The translations under genes and the position numbers were made by a program. Positions 20,831 through 28,059 of a stretch of DNA of 28,059 nt are shown one piece after another. Origin of the DNA: Sphaeroforma arctica JP610. Taxonomy: Eukaryota; Opisthokonta; Ichthyosporea; Ichthyophonida. The number at the start of each line of letters is the position of its first letter. Positions within the stretch are counted from its first letter, which is position 1. The notes under the pieces are model-generated. The model searched no databases and had not been told where the DNA came from. It worked only from the letters and a program-made list of their open reading frames with translations. The stretch spans positions 17,041 to 45,099 of the forward strand of contig NW_014039804.1 of the NCBI RefSeq assembly GCF_001186125.1, written 5' to 3'.

Positions 20831-21875
20831 CATGGTATTGTTGTACCTGGTGCGCTGACTGTTGTGTCATAATTGGTGAGTTGGGTTTGTCGTCGTCCAT
20901 AGTACACATTGAAGCGTGGTGATTTGTGTCTGCGTGATGAACGGAGGTTGTGGCCCATTTGGACAAATGGAAGGTGTGAGCACCAGTTGCCTGGATTTTG
21001 TTCAACAAATTGCCGTAGTAAAGGAATGAGGTCTCTGAGTGAGCGCTCATTTGCTTCAATCACCTTGGGTTGGTACGGTCTGGACACTAAGTGTTGTGAC
21101 GGTGCTTGCTCAATGATTCTCGAGAGTATGTCATTCAAGTATTCTGTGCCCTGATCTGTCTGTATGACCTGTGGAAATATATGTTCACACATGATTGGAA
21201 CTAGTGTTCGTGCAACAGTGGCTGCCGATTTGTCCATCATAGGTCTTAGTATAGCATATGACGAGCGAACATCGAGCCATAGCAGGACGTATGTGTTGCA
21301 TTCGAGTCTATCAAGGGACCTATGGTGTCCACTTGTATCCTGTCGCCTGGAAATGTAGCTGTTATTGATTGTAAAGGGTGGAATTCCTTCTTGTGAACTT
21401 TGTTCTTGAGACATGGTACACAGCCCTCAATGTATTGGTTGACATGTTCCTTTTGGTGGGACCATGTGTGGCCATCTAGTGTGAGTTTGTTCACTGTTTC
21501 TTCGACAATGTAGTGACCCACTGTGTGGTATTGAGCTATTAGTGTGGCTCTGTCCTTATACGTGACTGTGTCTAGGATGTGTACGGGTGCAATGTTTACT
21601 GCGGGGTGTGCTAGTTTTTGATCAGAGTAGGGTGACTTTGTGCCTATTTTGGCTACTAATGGAATCCCCCATGGTGTTTTGCCACAAGCTGTTGTGCCGT
21701 TCTTTAGGAACGTGTTGTTTGTGTTCTCGACTATCATCGGGTCTTGTTCAAGTAATGACAAGAATTTGGAGAACCACGTTGCGTCTGGGTAATAGGGAAC
21801 GCATATTGTAATGCTCGTGGCTTCCTCTATGACTTTGTCTAACACGTCTGGTATTAAGAGGATTCGCCCATGCAT
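20830..21875 (-). pseudogene. Ty3/gypsy integrase, frameshifted
   Basis: The first frame (21875-21246) carries the H2C2 zinc-binding domain: HTVGHYIVEETV..., later CVPCLKNK, then the start of the core (RIQVDTIGPL, first catalytic Asp). The second frame (21414-20830) continues the core: LLWLDVRSSYAIL, VIQTDQGTEYLN with the second Asp, and SRPYQPKVIEANERSLRDL with the catalytic Glu region (normally NGxxER). The two frames overlap and must be separated by a frameshift near 21320-21380. Core motifs are well kept, so decay is fairly recent, but the gene cannot make one protein as it stands. Confidence 0.85.
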
Positions 21876-21929
21876 TCATTTCATCTGCCCACTTTTGTAG
21901 TAATGCGTTCTGGTCGTTGGTATAGGGTT

Positions 21930-22320
21930 TTACTGTCTGTGCATTGTGTGCGGCTGCATATAAATCGATGGTGGATTTTCCAAACAGGCGTTCTGCATCT
22001 TGAAAGAACCGTGGATAACCAGTATGGGTATGTTTGTTTCTAGACCAGTGTATTTTTGACCATTGTGTATGTGCTCATTGGCTTCCTTCAACACATTTGA
22101 TGTTTTGATGTTGAATGTGTCTTCGTGTAAACGTGACAATCTATCAGCAACTTCATTATCTTTGCCTGGTACGTGTATGATAGTGAAGTGGTGATGGAAT
22201 GTTTTGCTATTCATTTTGCGAGCATGGGATGCAGTGCTTGCTGCTTGTTCATCTTGTTATATCGCCTCCTTTGATGTATTCTGAAAAGTATTTTAGGCTG
22301 TATACTAGTGCTAGCAACTC
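21930..22320 (-). pseudogene. Ty3/gypsy RNase H fragment
   Basis: On the minus strand ELLALVYSLKYFSEYIKG (about 22320-22260) is the mid-RNase H motif of gypsy elements. After a frameshift, FTIIHVPGKDNEVADRLSRL gives the hallmark end (PGKxNxVADxLSR). Between them the usual TDHxAL motif is missing or shifted. The N-terminal RNase H and all of reverse transcriptase are absent. Confidence 0.8.
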
Positions 22321-23290
22321 TCCGCAGTGTGGGCAAGGTCTTGGTCCTCGCGGTGCTGGGGTGTCAGTAGCCTGTCCTATGGGGCGGCCTCTGCCTTGTC
22401 CTCCTAGTTGTCCCCCACCTCTTGGTACACCCACCTCTGGGTGGACCCCCTGGAGGTATGTCCACTCTTGGACGAATGACTCTCTGGTCAGGGACGGTTG
22501 CGTTTCTCGCTCGCTTGTTGTCACGCTTGCGGTTGGCTTGTATTATGGTTGCCTGTCTGATCATATCTTCAGTGAGTTCATGAAATACCTTCTCCAAAAT
22601 ATCAGACAAGTGTCCACTACTATCATCCGTATTTGTTTGAGCCTTGATCGGTTTATCTGTCTCCATTTTCAGGCCGTATATGACTAGCACTTGGTAACGT
22701 GATGCCTTGAGGAATTGCCAATTGATGGACTCTCTCTCTTAGTGCTCTTGTAACGCTTCTCGAACTCGAACATTGTGCGACGTAATCGTACTGCTCGGAC
22801 CTCAACATTCATACGAGTGTCGTAGAAGTCGTTGAGCCACTTATCTAGTAGATAGTCTACTGGAGTGCGACGCAGGTTGTCAAATGGTTAATATATTGTA
22901 GTCTTCCACATCAGTGAAGTCCTTCCAGAGTTGTTTCAGGAACTACGTATATTATTGAGTGCAGTGCGCGATACCTCTGTTGCGTCTGTCTGTCTGAGCA
23001 GTTCTTGTACGAGTGACAAGTACTGTACCTATGGTATGTTTGTGCTCGCGAACAAGTCTTTTGCTAAAGATACTAACTCAATTGTAACTTAGGAAACTCA
23101 CTCATCTTGAGTAGTTTGTCCATCTCTGGTTCTGAGATTTTATCCCCTTCATGAGATCTAATCAGAGTAAACTCGCTCATAAAGCCACTGATTGCAATAC
23201 ACTCATCGTGATCACTTTTATCACAGTTTTTCATATCGTTATTGTATAGCTGTGTAACATAGCGTCAAGTATCGTTGTTGCTTTCAAATC
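22321..23290 (-). pseudogene. Ty3/gypsy gag remnant
   Basis: Minus-strand pieces include ISGFMSEFTLIRSHEGDKI, DYLLDKWLNDFYDTRMNVE, EKVFHELTEDMIRQATI and an Arg/Gly/Pro-rich tail ending RPCPHCGE, which looks like the start of a CCHC knuckle. The pieces lie in several frames with stops. The CPHCGE end is joined in frame to the RNase H fragment. The gag assignment rests on composition, position upstream of gypsy pol and the CxxC start, so it is moderate. Confidence 0.5.
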
Positions 23291-23960
23291 ACGGATCGGA
23301 TACTTTTTGTCTATGCTAGAAAAGTCGTCCATGGTTGATACAGGAGTGGGTGTTGGATCCTATTGACGTTGCGAACGGACCTTTTATGTCCACGACGGCT
23401 AACTCGAGAGGCTCTGTGGCAGGTTCGTGCTGTCGTTCCTTGTTTGTATTCTTGTTCTTATTCTTAGCAATAGTGCATGCTTTGCATCGTTCCTCTGGTT
23501 GCCTTATGTAGGGTAAATCTTTTGGGACGTAGCTGGGGTGCGCAAGCCTGTTGTGCCATGAAATCTGGTTAGCTTTCTCCAGCGATAGTTCCACTGTAGT
23601 CATAGCTATGTCGTCGATGTGCACGCAGTATATTCTGTGCTTTTCATGTACTGTTATGGTTCTAAAGCTGGGTGGTAATATGTACATCATGTTGTTGGTG
23701 AATTCAAATGAGTAGTGTCGCGCTGAGAGTAGGTTAATACTTAGTAGTGCAATTTTGAATGTCATATCAATGAGTGTGTCCCCCAAGTTTCCTAGCTGAG
23801 CCACATACTTCGGATGAATGATTGTACCATCAGCTACTTCCAGCGCATACCTGTCATTAATGCGCATGTTGCTGACGAGATGATGCTTATGCCTCTGGTA
23901 TCTCTATCTGACTGATCATTCACCTCCTTGATGTCGATTGTAGGGTTAATCGTGGAGAAT
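23250..23960 (-). pseudogene. Copia-type protease remnant, GAG-pre-integrase and integrase start
   Basis: The protease region on the minus strand shows IISSATCALMT where copia elements have a D-S-G-A-T-x-H-M motif, so the catalytic Asp-Ser-Gly appears lost. KIALLSINLLSA (the VLYVPxLxxNLLS motif) follows. ISWHNRLAHPS and then ERCKACTIAK form the HHCC zinc-binding GAG-pre-integrase domain. LAVVDIKGPF starts the integrase core (first Asp). A frameshift at about 23330 moves to a frame with MDDFSS, the D-D-F-S block. Similarity ends near 23250-23320, where gypsy-type sequence takes over. Confidence 0.75.
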
Positions 23961-24247
23961 GCAATCTGTCTGTTTTCAGATAGCTGGTCATCAGATACTT
24001 GTGCTGGCATTGCTTTGTCATGTCTGCCTTCATGAGCTTGGCGTCGATTGCTCTGGGATCAGTATATTCTGTCAATGTCTTGTGAACGTTGGGTATTTCA
24101 TGAATATCTACCATCGTCGTAGTCGCGTCGATCGTATATTTCTACTCGGTAGCCCTGTTGGTCACGATCATCGGGATTATCGTAGCGTTATTGGTAGCTG
24201 CTGTCTCTGTTGTATCGTTCCTCAGGTCGGCGATGCTGGTCATTGTT

Positions 24248-25050
24248 CTAGGACATAAATCTGTAGTCTCTCATGTTATGACGAGGACCAGATTTGGCAA
24301 TCCGTCGATCGTAACGTTTACGACCGTCGTGGTCACGACCCTGATTATGTGGGTTACCAGCAATGTATGATTTGATTAGCGCTTGTAGCTTACGGCATCG
24401 CTCGATGGAATGTCCACGATTGTTGCAGAATGCACAATTTTCTGTCGATATAGCTGCATGTGCACCGTGCACAATGGTTGATGGGTCACTTTTATATGGA
24501 TCCAATGCGATGAGATACGTGGTGAGCTTATCATACAACCTGGCCATCATAGCGGGTGTCTTCAACGTAATCTTAACAGTCTGATTATCGTCGTTTACAG
24601 CCTGCCGTAGAATAGCACATAAGCTCTTGTTAGACTTCGTACCTCCGGCGTTTTTGAAATCCATAAATGTCGTGTTAAAACGACTGATAAGACTGGCGTA
24701 AGATTCGTTCCGTTCTTGCATGATGCGGTTCAGTTTTCCTTCTCCTGTCTGGATTTCATCTTCGGTCAGGGTTTCAAACTTGCATTTCAGTGTGGCAAAA
24801 GCTTCCCACGGCTTATCAACGAATTGGCGGATCTCCGTCTGCAGTAGTGGACATAAGGTGCGGTTGATAATCCGATAAGCCTCAGCGATTTCCTTGGGTG
24901 TCCATCGGTTGACGGGGTCGGATCGGTCAATATTGTTGGGATTTCTTCGTAATTCACGGATAGAATTGTCCGAGTTTTCCAAGGAAGCCAGTCGACCTTC
25001 GATTCGAGAAAAGTGGTGGTCTTAATATCCTTAGAGTTCACAGTAGGCAT
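24248..25050 (-). pseudogene. Copia-type gag with CCHC zinc knuckle, frameshifted
   Basis: It starts at the ATG 25050-25048 (MPTVNSKD..., then WLPWKTR) and changes frame at about 24880-24930 into the main frame (NRWTPKEIAEAYRIINRTL..., PWEAFATLKCKFETL, later RLYDKLTTYLIAL). At 24436-24395 CAFCNNRGHSIERC is a perfect C-x2-C-x4-H-x4-C knuckle that would bind RNA. An Arg/Asp-rich tail follows. Beyond the stop at 24248 the same frame remains Arg/Asp/Tyr-rich with several stops to about 23960, so the original gag-pol frame was longer. It directly follows the right LTR and primer-binding-like site. Confidence 0.85.
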
Positions 25051-25060
25051 ATTGATAGCG

Positions 25061-25084
25061 CGAGATCAGAGTGACCTGATAAGT
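25061..25084 (-). promoter_or_regulatory. Putative primer-binding site of the copia-type element
   Basis: Immediately after the LTR end on the minus strand comes ACTTATCAGGTCACTCTGAT. It contains the TATCAG core seen in the initiator-tRNA-type primer sites of many copia elements. The match is short and the tRNA was not identified. Confidence 0.4.
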
Positions 25085-25379
25085 TGTTAGAGTGCAATGT
25101 AGTAGACTTTAAATAAAGTGCAAATGTATGTATTTATTTCTGACCTCACCTTTGGTTTTATACCTTAAGTTTTTGTGCTAGTGTTCAGCCGCTTGGGCTG
25201 GCCAGGGTAAAAACTCATATAGTCAGTATGAAAAACCTTCTGCAGAATACTTCAACACTTCGATGCTATTCCATTTCGATTTCTTTGCAACTGAATCTCA
25301 CGCTGATCACATGATGCCTTTCCGCATAGGTTGTGACTCATTTAGGAACGCAGCTATTTTTAGAATCTTGCGGTTGACA
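25085..25379 (-). repeat. Copia-type LTR, right, minus orientation (5' LTR of the gag)
   Basis: Read on the minus strand it begins TGTCAA (25379) and ends CTAACA (25085), just upstream of the primer-site-like sequence and gag. Its downstream 200 bases match the left LTR at 18355-18555 in inverted orientation. It contains TATAAAA and AAATAAAT on the minus strand, suitable for a promoter and polyadenylation signal. The outer boundary is set from the TG terminus and is approximate. Confidence 0.65.
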
Positions 25380-25392
25380 AGCGTAATCTACA

Positions 25393-25475
25393 CTCGGGAG
25401 TCGGTTGAGAAACTTATTCTGTTCTCGGGAGTCGGTTAAGTACTAACTCAACTCTCGGGAGTAATTTAAGCAACT
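25393..25475 (+). repeat. About 30-bp repeat, three copies of CTCGGGAGT
   Basis: CTCGGGAGTCGGTTGAGA, CTCGGGAGTCGGTTAAGT and CTCGGGAGTAATTTAAGC begin at 25393, 25424 and 25454. They lie just outside the proposed LTR boundary. Confidence 0.8.
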
Positions 25476-26601
25476 TGATCAAAACGCGGCCTTATTCATC
25501 GCGTGGTCACCAATCACGATATAAGGTATATTTCCATGGAAATACTGCAGACATATGAAACTTCCATAAATGGACTGAAACCCATTATACATCATAATTC
25601 TGCAAATTATGGCCCTTGCTTCTGAATGTACTGTTCACTATTTGCTATCCTGGTATCTATCCCCTTAGTATCATTGTGGACGAACAGATATTTCTGTAAC
25701 TTGGTTGAGATGAATGCCCATATAATTCGTGCTTGCACTGGATAACTGGCCACCAGTTGTCACTTAATCGTACGCAGTCCGCAGTCTGTTTGATAACACA
25801 AGACGCAAATTAGTTTGTGTTTCGTGTAGCGTGTCATATTGTGCGCGAGCAGAGTTCGCATACAAGGGTGGTGATATTTGTTTCATAGTATGCCCACGCT
25901 ATCTAACAAACATTAAGTTGCTTTATGCCCTTACACACATCAACCACTTTCCTATATAATGCACAGTATACCCACACACTCACGCATATCGCCTGAAAAT
26001 AAGATACTACAACTAATCATATTGAAATCTGCAACCACACCTATATTGCTGTGACAATAGCAACTCTGATTTCATGGACCCACATGATTGTTGTAGAAAG
26101 CCTTGTTTGTCTAACAGAAATACCGAAGTGTAGGTTGTATGCGTTACAATTGATACAGAAACGATGAATTGAACCGGTGAGTATACAGATACTTCTACCG
26201 TACAAATATGTTTTATGATTCCTCTTCAAATACGTGCAGACAACGTGAGCGGCATGATCAATAGCATATTGCGTCCTATTTATGCAAATATGATAACTTA
26301 CGTGATAGCACGGCAGTTCTTGTACCCGTAAATACGTATGTAAGTACAAGCGTCATAACCCTCCCCCCCAAAAAAACTAGCAGAAACAACCGCAGTCGCA
26401 AATACACTTGAATAAAATAGTCCGTCCTTCATAATACCATTTTGTGAACAGCCTGGTATGTAAACTAGAAACGCTCTAGTAGTATAACAATAAACTTAAC
26501 GCCTTCTATGATAAGCGGTATTTTTTTTTCAACCACTCGTCATACTTTAAAAATACATAAAAATATGTGGGATGAATATGTATCTCTTTTCAATGACACA
26601 T
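25476..26601. other. Non-coding stretch, no feature recognised
   Basis: AT-rich unique-looking DNA. The longest frame (26041-26349, minus, about 100 codons) is Tyr/His/Ile-rich with no motif. I see no repeat shared with the rest of the window. Confidence 0.5.
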
Positions 26602-26673
26602 CACCCATTCGTCTATCGGCTAGGATATAAGCTTCTCACGCTTGAGGGCGGGGTTCGATTCCCCGATGGGTAA
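26602..26673 (+). tRNA. tRNA-Glu(CTC)
   Basis: It folds as a cloverleaf. The acceptor arm is CACCCAT against ATGGGTA, with a C-A mismatch at the first pair. The D-arm is GTCTATCGGCTAGGA and carries the A box. The anticodon arm is TAAGC-TTCTCAC-GCTTG with anticodon CTC at 26635-26637. The T-arm is CGGGG-TTCGATT-CCCCG and carries a perfect B box GGTTCGATTCC. There is no intron and no encoded CCA, as expected for a eukaryotic nuclear gene. It would read GAG codons. The first-pair mismatch leaves some chance that this is a tRNA pseudogene. Confidence 0.88.
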
Positions 26674-26676
26674 TTA

Positions 26677-26680
26677 TTTT
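26677..26680 (+). terminator. Pol III terminator (TTTT)
   Basis: A run of four Ts lies four bases after the tRNA-Glu discriminator base, the usual minimal RNA polymerase III stop signal. Confidence 0.6.
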
Positions 26681-26928
26681 AGTAGATAATTGCTATCGTA
26701 TAGTTAGGCGAAGATAAAGTCAGCCAATATAAATAATATCATCCCTATATGTCTCAGACTATTTAAGGGCGAGTCTAAACGCCGTTAAGTATAGCCAATA
26801 AAGGTCATGAGTCAATGGGGCAGCCGGATTTCGTCGAATTTTAGATTTCAAAAAAAAAATTGTCTCAGATGTTTCAAGTGTAATACATAAGTTATATGGT
26901 AATCACTAGAGATATTCCGGACCTACGT

Positions 26929-27074
26929 TGGGTAATTCTAGTTCGATGAGCTAGGGTTACCCACAGTGAACACACGATAGTTCAGAGAGTACCCGGCGGA
27001 GCTCCGGGTATTTAACTGCAGCACAGTTTGGGTGGCTCCTCATTTTGGTTACCCATAGGAGTAGCCACCAAATT
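26929..27074. repeat. Cluster of three hairpins
   Basis: Hairpin 1, 26929-26963: TGGGTAA...TTACCCA with inner CTAG/CTAG pairing. Hairpin 2, 26990-27010: TACCCGG against CCGGGTA, with the palindrome CGGAGCTCCG inside. Hairpin 3, about 27027-27074: TTTGGGTGGCTCCT against AGGAGTAGCCACCAAA. Hairpins 1 and 2 and the loop of hairpin 3 (GGTTACCC) share GGGTA/TACCC. No gene overlaps them. Confidence 0.7.
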
Positions 27075-27134
27075 GACTGTCAATTCTAGAGGAACTTTTA
27101 CTTCACATTATGCGACTTGCATTGGCAATAATAT

Positions 27135-28059
27135 TTGGTTGCTTCTGGGTCAATCTTAAACCCTTTATTTTGTTTAACAGCTAATTTTCTTAATTTGCAT
27201 ATACCGTTGTGCCTGTGCCCAGCGCTGCAGCTCAAGATGCCAGCGGTAACGCAAGCCCTGGTCACGGGCGAAGGCGTCGACATCTACGAAGCCACAGGCG
27301 AAGATATCGACATGCAGTTGTTGATGCCAGTCTTGATCGGCTTGGATCAACGCAAGACTACCCGCGGATGGACTGGCGTTGGTCATGCGCAAGCTGAGAT
27401 GATTCACACAGCCATGGCGCACATGTTCTTCAGTGACTCTCCCACCTGAAGCCAGTGAAGTTTATATCGTTGCTAGCTCGCCAGGCGCTGGTGTTCGCGT
27501 TCATCAAGTGGGTTGAAGTGGAGGCGACCGACCAGTCATCAGAAGTCGTCGACTTCAAATCCTTTCTTTCTGGGGCACTCGGGGACCTTTTCTTGGGATT
27601 GACACCTGGTACTGTGACAGAATCAGCCACAACTGAGACGCTGCGGGGAAAAACTCTCGTCTCGCTGCTGAAAAGCGCCAGACAAATGAAGCAAAGGCGG
27701 CCAAAGAGGCAGCAGCGGCTGTGGCATTGGCTAAAACTTTGCTCTCTTCGGCCTCCATCCGTGCAGCGCTGTTCGCGACTGCTATCTTGCAGACAAGAAA
27801 GAAACTAGCAAAGTGATGCAGCTGTTGACGTTAGCCACCGACGATATCTCGCGCAAGCTGGTCATTTGCACTGATTTTAGTAAATGCAAACCATACCCTT
27901 TTCCTACCGAAGTCGATATGTATGAATTCGTTGACGGTAAGACCTAGATATCCGTTCTCGACTGCGGCAACGGATTTAAAATGCTCCGTCGAGAAACCAT
28001 TGCCAGTAACAAATGGCAGGCAAACATTAAAAGGACCTGGAAGAAGCCCGACGGGCTGG
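27135..28059 (+). pseudogene. Decayed coding region of unknown family, running off the window
   Basis: GC content rises and plus-strand frames become protein-like but broken. Frame 27135-27449 (GEGVDIYEATGEDIDMQLL...) is followed by 27455-27808. Frame 27637-27816 has an Ala-rich helix (NEAKAAKEAAAAVALAK). The frame from 27735 contains YLADKKETSKVMQLL, then DDISRKLVICTDFSK, an in-frame TAG at 27945-27947, and stays open to the end (LDCGNGFKMLRRE...). Shifts between frames suggest several indels, or exons whose introns I could not define. No known domain is recognised. The opposite strand also has an open frame at 27422-27174, so the coding strand is not certain. Confidence 0.4.

Noticed and set aside
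22249-22687. Plus-strand 162-codon frame rich in Pro/Cys
   Set aside because: It is antisense to the Gly/Arg-rich gypsy gag tail and RNase H motif, which explain the composition.
18206-25379. A single intact provirus flanked by two LTRs
   Set aside because: The LTRs are in opposite orientation, two element classes are mixed, and every open frame is interrupted.
26041-26349. 102-codon minus-strand frame
   Set aside because: No recognisable domain, His/Tyr/Ile-rich composition typical of AT-rich non-coding DNA, and no supporting splice or polyadenylation signals.

Overview
The window is nuclear DNA of a eukaryote. It has spliced genes with GT-AG introns, AATAAA polyadenylation signals, a Pol III-type tRNA with internal A and B boxes, long (AT)n/(GT)n microsatellites, and broken LTR and probable non-LTR retroelements. 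Short introns beside repeat-rich intergenic DNA fit a unicellular eukaryote with a transposon-loaded genome. I cannot name the lineage from sequence alone.

Layout. 1-540: AT then GT/CT microsatellite. 541-4500: AT-rich, gene-poor DNA with several small repeat structures, including a 90-bp imperfect inverted repeat with about 370 bp between the arms. 4507-7867 (+): a five-exon gene for a 938-residue secreted, probably GPI-anchored protein built from two related modules, each ending in an Arg-rich tract. 8707-10842 (-): a convergent four-exon gene for a 217-residue protein with an N-terminal membrane segment, a long LEA/YtxH-like charged helix, a Pro-rich linker and a C-terminal hydrophobic segment encoded by a short, easily missed last exon. 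11250-16000: a transposon graveyard with four near-identical copies (R1-R4) of one element's 3' end, one copy whose last codons have expanded into an 11-unit 22-bp tandem array, and telomere-like CCCTAAA motifs. 16785-18110 (+): a decayed LTR element with a retropepsin-like DTG motif.

18206-25379 is a composite of two retroelement classes read on the minus strand: copia-type gag, protease remnant and integrase start (25050 to about 23300); Ty3/gypsy-type gag, RNase H fragment, integrase and post-integrase region (about 23290 to 20484); then a copia-type reverse transcriptase fragment (19507-18557). Two related copia-type LTRs in opposite orientation bound it. 25380-28059: mostly non-coding, with a tRNA-Glu(CTC), a cluster of three hairpins and a decayed coding region running off the right end.

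The two spliced genes are the only intact protein genes I can support. They converge and share a roughly 840-bp 3' intergenic region. Nothing in the sequence links their functions. The best candidates for new biology are the two-module polybasic surface protein, the two-anchor amphipathic protein whose retained last intron would remove its C-terminal anchor, and the R1-R4 element with its tandem array.
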